This document shows, in pieces, positions 21,882 to 33,220 of a stretch of 64,000 bases of DNA. Position numbers and translations under genes: made by a program. The stretch is from the NCBI GenBank assembly GCA_021234155.1, contig JAJEKV010000006.1:122001-186000 (forward strand), read 5' to 3'. How positions within the stretch are numbered: position 1 is the first letter of the stretch; each line of letters opens with the position of its first letter. The DNA comes from Isoetes taiwanensis. Taxonomy: Eukaryota > Streptophyta > Lycopodiopsida > Isoetales > Isoetaceae. The notes under the pieces were generated by a model. It did not search any database. It saw only the letters and a list, made by a program, of their open reading frames with translations, and was not told where the DNA came from.

Positions 21882-21891
21882 CCTTATATAG
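21882..21891 (-). promoter_or_regulatory. TATA box of the minus-strand unidentified gene
   Basis: CTATATAAGG on the minus strand, 110-120 bp upstream of the ATG at 21771, followed by a pyrimidine-rich leader. Spacing fits a plant core promoter with a short 5' UTR. Confidence 0.45.
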
Positions 21892-22394
21892 ATCAGGGTT
21901 GCCTAAGTTTCCGTGTCGGAACAGCCTATTAGAGAAATCTAGGTTCTGGAAGGTATAATGGAACAAGTTGACTGATTTGAAGAGTTAACCTAATTAAAAT
22001 AAGGAAAGAAACACGCCGAAATGGTTCATTTGTAGTTTTGGTCAACTTTGGGCCTCAACGGGTCAAACCGGGTTACTACACGTGAAAGCGATTTCGGAGA
22101 CTCTCGGAAGGTCGATTGGCACGAAGTGATCTGGGTGGGTCCATTTTGGTCTAATTTTGTGCAAACTTTATGATATAAAATGTTAAATTACAAAGTTTCG
22201 CTAATTCTATCCTATTATCATCTTATTTCACATTTAATTAACACTTTTAAGCTAAATTTTGGCCAAATTGGGTTACTCTGTGCTGATGGGATTTTCGAGA
22301 CTCTTGGAAAGTCGATTGGTGGGGAGTGACCCGAGTCACCCAAACTTGACCGATTTAACTCTATTTTGACGTGAATTTCACATGCTTTACATTG

Positions 22395-23707
22395 ATATGT
22401 GGCAAAATAACAGGAGGTTCAGGGGGATTTGATATGGATGTAAAAATAACAATTCCTGAAACCATAGACCATATATTCCTAAAACAATTGAATGGGTTGT
22501 TATAAAAAAAAAACATAGATTCAAGATAAAAAATAATCACAATAGCTCACTGGGTACATTGGTTAAAGTAGTCTTGTTAGGATATTGAGTTATTTTGGTA
22601 GAGGTTCGAGCCCCGTATTTCATTTTCTAAAATGTTAGGCAAAGTCGTATAGAGGTTTAATATTTCCTCAAAACCCTAGGCGAAATCGTATTTCATATTT
22701 CAAAATCATAGGCGCCTCCAATCATAAATGATTATAAGCGAAATGAGAGGTGCCCAGAAGCCCCAACATACGATCTAGGTCGTAGGATCGACGAATTCGA
22801 CGACTGTGGTTGTCCAGGGTGCACCTCGTTTAGAATATGTAGCAAAATAACAGGGGTTCCAGGCGGATTTGATATGGATGTAAAAATAACAATTCCTGAA
22901 ACCATATGCCATATATTCCTAAAACAATTGGATGGGTTGTTATAAAAATAAAAACATAGATTCAAGATGAAATATAATCACATTAGTTCACTGGGTACAT
23001 TGGTTAAAGTAGTCTTATTAGGACATTGAGTTATTTTGATAGAGGTTCGAGCCCCCGTATTTCATATTCTAAAATCTTAGGCAAAGTCGTATAGTTCAAT
23101 ATTCCCTCAAAACCTTAGGCGAAATCGTATTTCATATTTCAAAATCATAGGCGCCTCCAATCATAAATGACTATAAGCAAAATGAGAGGTGCCCAGAGGC
23201 CCCAACATACGATCTGGGTCGTAGGATCGACGAATCCAACAATTGTGGTTGTTCATGGTGCACCTCGTTTAGAATATGTGGCAAAATAACAGGGGGTTCC
23301 AGAGGATTTGACATGGATGTAAAAATAACAATTCCTGAAACAACAGACCATATATTCCTAAAACAATTGAATGGATTGTCATAAAAAAAAAAAAACATAA
23401 ATTCAAGATAAAAAATAATCACATTAGCTCGTTGGGTACATTGGTTAAAGTAGTCTTATTAGGACATTGAGTTATTTGGCCCCCCGTATTTCATATTCTA
23501 AAATCTTAGGCAAAGTCCTATAGAGGTTCGATATTCCCTCAAAACCTTAGGCAAAACCGTATTTCATATTTCAAAATCATAGGCGCCTCCAATCATAAAT
23601 GACTATAAACGAAATGAGAGGTGCCCAGAGGCCCCAACATACAATCTGGGTCATAGGATCGACGAATCCGACGACTGTGGTTGTCCAGGGTGCACCTCGT
23701 TTAGAAA
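22395..23707 (+). repeat. three tandem 0.43-0.44 kb units with tRNA-like internal boxes
   Basis: Units begin ATATGTGGCAAAATAACAGG at 22395, 22835 and 23274 and end GTGCACCTCGTTTAGA. Inner words (GGATTTGATATGGATG, CATATATTCCTAAAACAATT, AATCATAGGCGCCTCC, GAGAGGTGCCCAGA) recur in the same order. Pairwise differences are scattered point changes and small indels. A tRNA-like head with A-box and B-box words lies in units 1 and 2; in unit 3 the B-box has been deleted. Confidence 0.85.
22543..22614 (+). other. tRNA-like promoter segment (SINE-type head) in tandem unit 1
   Basis: TAGCTCACTGGG resembles a pol III A-box and GGTTCGAGCCCC a B-box, 58 bp apart, the layout of a tRNA-derived SINE head. The copy in unit 2 is at about 22984-23056. 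No cloverleaf folds cleanly, so this is not a functional tRNA. Confidence 0.5.
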
Positions 23708-23723
23708 TATATAATTTTAGCAA

Positions 23724-24190
23724 TCAAAATTTTATAAAAAGGTTCTTAACTCTTGTCCTTTTGGATCCTTTTGGCCAAATGCATGTCCTTGGATAGTTAC
23801 TTGCTTGGCGTGGATGGCGCAAAGGTTTGCTTCTTCGAAGAGCATCGCATAGCATGGCAAAATGCCACATAAGGGTGAAATCCCACCACCAGATGCCCAA
23901 CTTAAAAGATTGGAGTAAGCAAATAAAAGTGTGCCATTTGGCTATGGCAGCCAATCTCGTATTACAATGAGGGCACCCAGAATCAAATTTTTCTTCTTAG
24001 GCACCCAAAAATCTAGATGGGGGATTCCACCCACCAATGGTTTGCCCACCTGCCAAATCATCAGAGAAACATGACACAATAGGAGTTGCTTGATATGAAT
24101 TTGGAGATGCTTGAGCAGGTCAGATTTGCTTATCGGAGTTGCTTTGCCATGAACATGTTTGATTTGCAGGGAAATTACAGAGCGTGGCAA
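23724..24190 (-). other. minus-strand open frames of unknown origin
   Basis: Two overlapping minus-strand frames of 82 and 76 codons (24190-23942 and 23954-23724) contain a positively charged stretch (KHVHGKATPISKSDLLKHLQ). They show no motif I recognise. They may be fragments of one decayed gene; I would not call a product. Confidence 0.2.
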
Positions 24191-24299
24191 CGTTTTGGAA
24201 GAAGCTAGTGTGATAATAGAATAAGAGGCTTCTGAATCCCCCGGCCAAGCATCCGGTGATGTGATTCCACCCTAGCGAAGCTCGTGTTAAGGGGGGCAT

Positions 24300-25051
24300 C
24301 TACGTGGCAATATATATTAAGGTAATAAGAGATTGGAAAAGACCACGTTCACATTACACATTGCTTTTTAAGAGCACGCCGGGGTCTTTTCGTTGTGTAT
24401 TCCATTCCTTTGTTCCTTCGCCTTTTTGTGCCTCATATTCATTCTTTTGGAGGCAGAGGAGGAAAGCGGCCGGACTTAAACCTGCAAGCCGCAGCAGCTG
24501 TGGCCACTTCGTTCCTGCAGTAGTATCATTCCTTATCAGACCACACAATCAGCCGCCCACGTCGTTTCTTGCACCAAATCTAAACCCTTTGGCAGGTTGT
24601 AGAGGTTAGATTTGCTCCTTTTTCTGGATTTGAAAACCCATTAGCTGAAGATGTCATTCTTAGTTTGTTTCTGTGCCCCCGGATCCATGTTTCGCTAGAT
24701 GAAAGGGCAATTCCTTTCAGGGTTCGCGTTCAGCTGGTTACTAGGTTTTTGTATCTCATTGGAGCTTGAGCAAGATCTGAGATATGTTATATGTGGTAGA
24801 TTAGTCAGAGCAGTTTTATTTATGCGATTTTTAAAAAGTGTTGGGACATCACAGCTTAGTACTAGGTCGACCTTAAGAAGCTGTCTGTAACATCCATGCA
24901 TTTAGTCATATTTTTATTTCATATCTAGGGTTGGCATTTCCTTTGAAGTTATTGGAGCTCTTGGTTGACAAAATTGTGGTATGCTGAATTTCCCCCCATT
25001 TGACATTGTTTGTTCCCTTTTCGAAGGAGCAAGCTTTTGAGTTACACCAAA
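24300..25051 (+). promoter_or_regulatory. promoter and 5' leader region of the NOT4 gene
   Basis: A TATA-like stretch (CAATATATATTAAGG, about 24308-24322) lies just downstream of an ACGTGGC word. It precedes a CT-rich leader-like segment (about 24345-24600). The leader probably carries an intron ending at an acceptor near 25024 (TTCGAAG), a common arrangement for plant housekeeping genes. The start site itself cannot be fixed from sequence. Confidence 0.4.
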
Positions 25052-28000
25052 ATGGATGACACCAGCGAAGAGGCTGAGAATTTATGTCCTTTATGCATGG
25101 AAGAGATGGATATAACAGATCGGCATTTGAGACCCTGCCATTGTGGTTACCAGGTAAATATTAGTCTGTTTTTGGGGAGAATTTTAAACGGGTGTTTATT
25201 TAGAAAATGTAGTTTGTGCTGTTTAATTAGTTAGTGATTGAGAAGATTTTTGAAAACGGATACTGATTCAAAAGGTGGTCTAGCTTTAGTGGAACTTTCA
25301 AGGGCTGACTAAATAAACCACAGCGTACATGAAGTTTAGAAATCTGACCTTTATAATGACTCAATTCTTATCTGAATCACACTTCCAACAGTTATTGGGA
25401 ATCCCTGTTGAGATGACACCTTTAGGAAATTCTTCACAACAGATATTGTCTTTTTAATATTTAAGCTTGCAAAATAGGAAGACCTGGACATTGGGTTTGC
25501 AAATGGAAGCGTAACATGTTTGCAGAAATTTGTCATTTGAAGTCTCATTGAAACTTGTTCCTGGAGCAGATATGCGTCTGGTGTTGGCACCAGATAATGG
25601 ACCTAGCAGCTAAAGATAATAGTGAAGGGCGTTGTCCAGCATGCAGAACTATATATGATAAAGCAAAGATTGTTGATGCGGCCTTTAATTGTGAAGAGTA
25701 TGTATAACAATCAAAAGACCGGCTTTTTGTTTCATGTGTTTGAACATGGTAATTGTTTTAGGTTTATGGATTTGGCGGTTGAGAAAAAAAGGTCCCATAA
25801 GACGAAATCAAGAACACAAGATGGACGAAAGCATCTGAGCAATGTTCGTGTGTTACAACGGAATCTTGTCTATGTTGTTGGTTTTCCATTACTTCTGGCG
25901 GATGAAGAGGTACTTAGATTTCAGAGGCCACGTTTTTATTAATTAAGGCCAATCTGTTTAAAATTTTGTCATGGCAATTCCTTCTTTAGGTAACTAAGTC
26001 CTTTGCATATGAATATCCAACGAAGTAACTACACGTTTTTCTTAGAAAGTTGCACGTTTTACCAGCTGACATGGCTATTCTTCTATTCTTTTGCCTACTT
26101 ATTTGAATTTATGTCTACACATATGTTGTTTTATAAAATCATTCAGACGTTAGAGAAGAGGGAGTATTTTGGGCAGTACGGGAAGATTCTTAAAATTGCT
26201 ATTTCTAGATCAGCTCAGCACTCTCACGGTGGGCAAACTGCAAGTGTGTAAGTGCCTGATCCCTGGTTCTCTTTTTGATTTTTACCTCTTGTGTTTAACT
26301 TTTCATATTTGTAATGCTTGTTAGGTATGTCACTTTTCTAAAAGAAGACGATGCAGTAAGATGCATCCGGGCAGTTGATGGATGCATTTTTGAGGGGAAA
26401 TTATTAAGGTAAGCATTTTTTTTTTAATTGTATTAACAATGTTGCACCTGTGAGTAGCTTGTGCTATAGCTTATGCTATTTATTACAGGGCTTGCTTTGG
26501 GACAAACAAGTACTGCAATGCATGGTTGAAAAACATGGTACGCAAATCTAAGAATTATGTTTTATAATAGTGTTAATCTGGATCTTTTGCTGAATGTATC
26601 TGTATTTCTAGCCATGCAACAATCCAGATTGCTTGTATTTGCATGATGAGGGTCCAGAGGAAGATAGTTTTACTAAAGAAGAGATGCTTGCAAAATATGG
26701 AAGGTATGTCTATTTTAATTCCATCCTGCTATTCGAAAATGCTATTCAATATGACATTTGTTTGGTTGGTCACAGCAAACATCAGTACTTTAATGATTTG
26801 AGTCGGCCTCCTCATCGAACTGCTGGAACTGGATTGCCGCCTCCTATAGCTGAAGCATCATCATCCATTGTAAGTTGTGAGCCAGGATCTAGAAATATAT
26901 TCAGTGTAAGTTAGTGACATGGTCTAGTAAGGCAACTGAGAAGGTCTCTTGGAATGTGGACAGGCAACCCCTTCTCCTAAGAGTTCGGTGAAACCATCGC
27001 CAGTTGTCGCTGGAAGTCCAGGCAAATTTACAAGTCTTCCTGCAGCTGCATCATGGTATGTAGATATCAATTTGAAGGTCAAATAATTGGCAGATATTGA
27101 GAGAGCATTGTTGGAACTACTCTCTTATGTTTCTCCAGGGGTATGCGTGGGACACCTGTGAAAACTCTAGCGCCAAAGGTCCATGCAAACAGTACACCAA
27201 GAAAGAAACCAACAGTAGTAGCTAATATCTTGCCATTAAATTCTTCTGGTGTCCAGCCAAGTTCAGCTGGCTCAGAAGCAGCAGTATCTTCTGGGACTCA
27301 TTATGGAATTATTAAACAGTCTGCATCAAATGCTTCTACTAATGTGGCAGATGGGAATTCTGAAGATAATAGGTTTACTATCCAATCAAACTCCAGCTTT
27401 CTCCCAGATGTTCACGACTCTAGTGGTGCAACAAGTACTTCAGATGTGGGAAGTTTTAAGGTGAAATGTACTGGTCGGCCCATAGAAATTCCTGGGAGGC
27501 TGCAAGCAAGATATGGGGACAAGGACCACCATGTTGGTAGCTGGGACGAGTCATTTCTTTCTTCAAGTTCTCAGCCATTGAGGCAGTCATCGAAGCCTGA
27601 ATTTCGCGTGGGTAGTTGGACTGAGTCATCTCTTTCCTCGAATACTCAGCCGGAAGAACTGCAGGCTTTTGTAAATAAACAAGATTTTGTGGAAGCTGAA
27701 TCAAGTGAACACGTTTCCAATCATGATAAACTTGAATACAATAACACTGAGTCCTCTTTGATTGAGGCTGATTCAAATCCTGGTAGATTATCTGGCGAGA
27801 AAGCGTGCCTTCATTCCCCATCTGAAGATAATGAGCTGAGGCAGGGACTATTTAAGGACGACTCTCATTCTCTGTCTAGTTCTGCTTCTGTTGAATATAT
27901 CTCTAATTCTAGTTCCTGCTCACCAAGTTCAGACTTGGCTAAGCTGTCAGAGGAGGCTGATGGAGCCTTAAGGATTAACCAAATGCGTGCTGATAATACA

Positions 28001-29711
28001 GCCCCATGCCAGATTAGTTCCAAATCTTCAGTTTCTTTAAATGTTGGCAACATGAGTATTAGTCTTCTTTCTGAAATGGAATTTCCATCATGTCAACATA
28101 CTGCTGATACTGTTGAAGATTCCTTACCAGGAAATGTAGAATCTCACAGATTGGCATCATTTACAGAGGGCACATCCTCTAGAGGACTGTCAGCTACTCA
28201 TGAAGCATTTGAGTGTACTCCAGTGTCGCCTAATGTAGGTTGCAGGCAACGGAACAGTGCGGGTGAAAATAATATAATTGCTGATATTCTGACTATGGAT
28301 CTGAATTTTTCTGCGGATGATAATCTTGTCAGCCCAGGAGATTTGGCTAAAGTTTTGCTTAGTGGCAAACCCTCGAATGAGTGTCAAAAGGAGGGATCAA
28401 TATCATCTAGGTGTCAGACACCTCGTCAATCTAGGTTTTCCTTTGCACGGCAGGATTACCATGAAGAGCAGGAGAAGTCTTGCAAAGGTTCTGTTTTAGA
28501 GGCTAGGGGCAGATTTCTGGATGGAAATTCTTATAACTTTGATTCCTCTTTAGGCGATGATTTAAATTATTACAAAATTGGATTGGGTGGCAGTCGGCAA
28601 GCAGCTATTGCCCTGGACCAGTTGGAGACAAGGACTTCAAGGGGCTTTTCTACTGCAGAACCTTCAGTTTGCTCATCCAGAAGTCGTTTAGTTGCTCCAC
28701 CTGGATTTTCTGGACATGGAAGTTTGCCTGCAGTTTCACCACCCGGGTTCTCATTACGAAGTCTAAGTGGTAGACATCAAGTGATTTCAGGTACTGAAAT
28801 ATGTTCTTTGTTTGTTTGTTTTAATTTCGTGCGATGGCTTAAAATGGTGTTTTTTTAGAAGCTCAAGTAGCAGACTCTATGAAACTGATGTCTCCGATGA
28901 TCGGTCATGCTGCAAGCTGCGGAAATTCTAGTGATATTGAACTCATTGATCCTGCTATAATGGCTGTTGGACAGCAAGGCCGTCCGGTACAACTCAATCA
29001 TGGTCATAGTAGCTCTCAAGACTTGCCTTCATTTCCTGGTGTCTTTCCACATGCCCTCGCCACTGATGACATGCTTATGCTTGGTCTGCAATCTCAGCAA
29101 GGATCTCTGTTGCCTGATCTAGATGCCGTGTTTAAGCATCAGCAGCAGAGAAGTTCCATCCCAGATAATTATTTCAATTTAAGGTATCCTGTTGATGGAT
29201 ATGCTCGAAGTGATCCATCTATCTCGGCGCTTTCTAGCGATGGGCCTGTGGCATCACATGGGCCTGTGGCATCTCGTATGTTTAGTCATTTAGAAGGTAC
29301 ATATGTCCCTCATTCTGGTACTCTGGATTATCTGGGGATGAATCCAGCTGTGCTTCCGGAGGTCAGGGAAAGGATGGCAAGGGAGAATTCTCTGCATAAA
29401 CTGCGGTCACTAGAAATGACAATGGGGTTGGGGTCAATGTCCCCTGGGATTCAGATGAACAGGTTAAAAGACATTTATTGTCACGATCTAGCTAGCAGGA
29501 ATGTTTTCTTTGGTAATCAACAGGAATCTAGTCTGACAGGCTTAGAGAGGCCTTTCAGCCCTTACCATCTTGAGGTTGAAGGCAAAGGTACATGTGCATA
29601 CAGTGATGTTTTGTAATATCATGTAATGTTGTGTGGATTCGTTTTCTCATTTGTATTATTGCAGGAACAAATAATCATGGTAGTGCACTGAGGCAAGGGG
29701 CCTTGTTATGA
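25052..29711 (+). CDS. NOT4: NOT4/CNOT4-like RING E3 ubiquitin ligase, 12 coding exons, about 1105 aa
   Basis: Exons: 25052-25153, 25570-25697, 25762-25909, 26147-26247, 26325-26408, 26489-26537, 26612-26703, 26776-26869, 26964-27055, 27139-28790, 28859-29587, 29665-29711 (stop TGA). All introns are GT-AG, phases join, and the sum is 3318 nt. The protein has the CNOT4-specific C4C4 RING (Cys12, 15, 29, 31, 36, 39, 56, 59), an RRM (about 108-195, NLVYVVGF as RNP2) and a CCCH finger (Cys197, 206, 211, His215). A long serine-rich, low-complexity C-terminal region follows. In the family, NOT4 ubiquitinates substrates and works with CCR4-NOT in mRNA decay and ribosome quality control. An in-frame ATG at 25010 also exists; 25052 is preferred because it is followed at once by the conserved RING context. 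No other intact gene lies near. Confidence 0.93.
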
Positions 29712-30404
29712 TCTATAAAGAATGGCTTAGCCGCGTTTAAGGATTCCAGAAAGGAGCTCGTGGCAACTGCTATATGGCTTTGCTTGTGTGAGTAAGATTT
29801 GCTGATGACGGGGATATGCAACTGACTGGTTCCCTTGGTAGTAGCTTTTTGTATTCTGGTATCCAGAGACTGGCGCTCACATGGTTGCACAGAAAAAACA
29901 TGATTTAGATCCTGCTGATTGATACAGGCTTGTGATGAGAGGGGGCTGTTCTTTATTGGTATCAGATGGATCGTGATGCTGAGAGGAGTTGAGGTAATTG
30001 TTTAATCTCCTCATCGTGCTTGGTTCTTTACTTGACAATTGTTGTTCCTGATGGTTCTTGCTCTTTTCAGCTCTATCATTGGAAATTTGTACCTGAGGAA
30101 GGTGGCACTCTCTCTTTATCCTTACATTTGGATGATGAGAAGTTGCTGTACACGGTTTTTTGTCCCAAGTTTTGCTTGCCCCCTGAATGCTGAAATGTGT
30201 ATGGCCAGGCCAATGCATGGTAGGAAAGTGTGCATGTGTATATAAACGTTCTAATTGATTTGTTATTCAATAGGAGTTGTATGAATAATAATGGGGACCT
30301 TGCAAGTCATTATCTTGGTGCTGCATCATTCTCATGGTAATCATAACATACTTGAGATGTTGGTTAGCCTACTCTACCCATTGTTGTAAATTGGATGCAA
30401 TAAA
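29712..30404 (+). other. 3' UTR of NOT4 with a probable intron and poly(A) signal
   Basis: After the stop a likely 77-bp intron runs from GTAATT at 29994 to CTTTTCAG at 30070, flanked by GAG and CTC. An AATAAA signal lies at 30399-30404 in a TG-rich setting. The intron would put an exon junction about 280 nt after the stop codon. Confidence 0.45.
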
Positions 30405-30429
30405 AGTATAATGCAATGTGAAAAAGAAA

Positions 30430-31290
30430 TCCAGTTCGTTTATGCAATCAACTATATCTAGGAAAAGGTTAATGACATGGAAGGGTGAGGGGTGCTGTGG
30501 ATTAGTTGATCTGGTGATAATAGTGAAACTTGGACCCCTTGTGCATCTATTTGTATATTTTTGTACTTTTAGAGTTAGGTTATGTCTTGTGTAGCAGATC
30601 CGGGTTCAAAATTTTTGAAATAGTCGAGGTCAGGTTTAGCATGAATCTGCACATGGGGTTCAAAATTTGGTTCGAGGTGTGAGTTTTAAGGTTGACATCC
30701 ATGGATTTTTTAGAAGTGGGGGAAGGTTTATGAACATTGTTTGGCGCCTTGTTGGATTTTCAGATTTTTGAACGTTGCTTGGGTTCCTTGCATGTGAACT
30801 GTAATTTAGGCCATACCAGAGGTTTATCAATTAAAGTTGTTTCACTATACTTTGCCACTTAAACCTTTTGAAGCCTATGTACCATACTTTGCCATGTAAT
30901 GTTTTCCTCCCATGATTTTTTATGACCACAGAAGATTTGTGGCTTATATGTTGTGGTGAATGTTCAAACAAACTTCATAGAATTTTACAATTTGTAAATC
31001 AGTCTAGAATTGTTGCATTTTTTGGTAAGTTGGAGCATAAATGGTCTAAAAGTTGAAACACTATTGGTTTAGAATTGCATTTTTCAAAATTTTCAAAAAT
31101 TTTAGCATAAAATGAGTTGTTGGTTCAAAATTGCATTTTTTTCAACTTTTTCAAAAATTATAGCATAAACGTGGGTAAATGCAATTGACTTTTTCCTACC
31201 TTATGTAATGATTTGCATAATTATATAATGTGAGATAAAAAGTCACCAAATTTTATCTTGCTAGTTTTGAAGTTTTGAATTATTTTTCTT
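30430..31290. other. intergenic, nothing recognised
   Basis: AT-rich DNA downstream of NOT4. Around 31020-31180 a TTTTTCAAAATTTTAGCATAAA-like word is repeated two or three times. Confidence 0.45.
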
Positions 31291-31294
31291 TTAA

Positions 31295-31325
31295 TACTAC
31301 AAGAAACTTATCGCGGCGGCCGAAC
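31295..31325 (+). repeat. CACTA-type terminus remnant
   Basis: TACTACAAGAAACTTATCGC followed by GGCGGCCG closely matches the CACTACAAGAAA start of many plant CACTA elements, including the GC-rich word just inside. A similar but more diverged piece is at 38949-38975. No partner end was found. Confidence 0.4.
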
Positions 31326-31355
31326 GTTTCTCTTCACCAACTTATCTATACGTGT

Positions 31356-31382
31356 TAGAACATGCAGGATTTGAACCTGCAC
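31356..31382 (-). other. tRNA T-arm-like fragment
   Basis: On the minus strand GCAGGTTCAAATCCTGC forms a perfect 5-bp T-stem with a 7-nt TTCAAAT loop, preceded by a run of A and followed by ATGTTCTA. No acceptor partner, D-arm or anticodon arm is present, so this is a fragment or the B-box of a SINE, not a gene. Confidence 0.4.
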
Positions 31383-31949
31383 TTTTTTTTTTTGCCCTGT
31401 GTCCAGTGCCCGCACGATAGAAGAATCTTAGGTAAAAATGTTAGTCTATATGTGTTGTTCACCTAAGCCCCATAGTTAAAAGTTGCATAAAAGTTGCACA
31501 GCAAACCTGGAGGGGTATGCCTTGTACCTTCATGAAGTTTAATCATCATATTGTTCAGCTTTGAATGTTTAATTTTTATGTTTGTGGGTACCCTTGCTTC
31601 AGCAAGCAAAAACACAAAGGAAGAAAAGGAAGAGGCACAATGGCTCTTCCATAGAACTGAAGTTTAATTCATCTTCTCTTCATTTCATATTTTGGATCCC
31701 GTTATTGTTGGAAATGCCTCTCGGACCTTCCACTTTTGTAGATTGCATGGACACAAGCAACACACAAAAAATTTGTTCCAACAAGTTTTCTTTCTCAAAT
31801 TACTCAACATGTTTTGATGCAGAAGGCAGTTTACCTTATCTGTGATGCCCAAAATACTTTCCTTTTAGCATAAGGAGATCAAATTTATGGCCACTTGTTA
31901 CTCTGCACCCTCTTTGACATTTTTCTGGAGTTCGATGTTCAATTGGTTG

Positions 31950-32447
31950 CAGCGCAGAAATTGTGTTCAAAATCCATAAAGGCCCCAAATGTGTCGTGCA
32001 CCCATTCCAGACCATTATGCAGCCTCGTCCTTAAGAAATTCAAAGGTTCGATACTCCAGGCCGTATGGAACAGATCTTTTGACATATTTCCCATTCTTAT
32101 CAAAGTGAACACTGATTGGTTCTTGCCTTGTTAAGAGCTCCAAGAGCACAACGTCGTAGGCATAAACATTGGCTTTAGTTGTCACAAATTCTTGACAAAT
32201 ACTGGAGCCATGTATCCAGAGTACCTATAATCCTATTGCTGTTAGACCGCACCAATTTTCTAATCTTGCTTTCGCATTCTTTGCTTAAATCGGATATTTC
32301 TCCACTATCCAAGGTTTTGTGAGGCTTTGAAAATTCTCTCGATACCATAGATGATTGCAGATCTCCACTAAGGCGTGCAATTCCAAATCCAATAATTTTT
32401 GCTCTCAAATCATTAGTTACCCTGATAGTTTTGCTCTTGATGTACAT
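31950..32447 (-). pseudogene. receptor-like kinase pseudogene (C-terminal kinase lobe, possibly LysM-RLK type)
   Basis: The minus strand reads NDLRAKIIGFGIARLSGD, the activation-segment region of plant receptor kinases with DFG changed to GFG. A GT-x-GYMAP segment follows after a shift, then EFVTTKANVYAYDVVLLELL, which corresponds to subdomains VIII-IX. At least two frameshifts and a stop before 31950 break it, and the N-lobe and ectodomain are absent. The RAKI-x-x-FG-x-AR style recalls LYK4/5-type LysM kinases, but the ectodomain needed to decide is missing. Confidence 0.7.
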
Positions 32448-33220
32448 CTACGGACTAGTGGCAATTCCAACAATGAGATGCATACAATGGCATTGAGAAA
32501 CAAAATATCAATATGGAGAAGAAAGCACAGAATGACATTAAATTCAAGAACACAAAGTGTGTTGATGTAAACAAACGATGGGTTTGAGTATTGATTGCAT
32601 TGGTACTATGCTTATCAATCCACAGCAAGTTGCTTAGCCAATGTATCAGATAGAAAACGCAGGGCAGAACAAAGGACACCAAGGATAGAAACACAAATAC
32701 AGGTGTTTGCCCTAGGCTTAGCAAGCGGTTTCTTAAGGATAAATATAACCTGTTTGCACATAAAAATTTGAATGCAAGGAATGACCTAGAGACCAATCTA
32801 AATTACAAACAGGTAATCACATTTTACATTAAAAACGTTATAACCACATGCACTCACCTGCACATTTCAAGCCACTGAAACCGCTACTACTGATCCCCCA
32901 AACCAGGTGGGATTCTGCCATACTACTGTAAAGCGGCACCAACAAACTCTTTGTTAAATGCATTTTTAGGAAAAAGCCCAGAAGGAAATTCTTCAGAACG
33001 AATGCAAATTCAAACAAACGCAATTGGAAGTGTCAAACTGGCAACTTGGAAATGAGCTGCACTTTGTTACTTAGCAAAATTTACTTTCCATTTGCACTCC
33101 AGCAGACCGATACACTTTGGACAAATTCAAACTCTGCAAAGAGTGGCCGGCTCAATAACAGGGAATGATGCGCCGAAAAACTCGCGGGAATTGCGATTCT
33201 GCATCTGATTTTACATTTTT
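32448..33220. other. no supported gene
   Basis: A minus-strand frame at 32455-32796 is hydrophobic (long FVFLSL / FFSILIFCF runs), but it lies where an intron or 5' part of the kinase pseudogene would be and has no recognisable domain. Confidence 0.4.

Noticed and set aside
22543-22614. Functional tRNA gene
   Set aside because: A- and B-box words are present but no acceptor or anticodon stem pairs.
31356-31450. Complete tRNA gene on the minus strand
   Set aside because: Only the T-arm pairs. Acceptor, D and anticodon arms cannot be formed, and an A-run sits where the anticodon arm or variable region should be.
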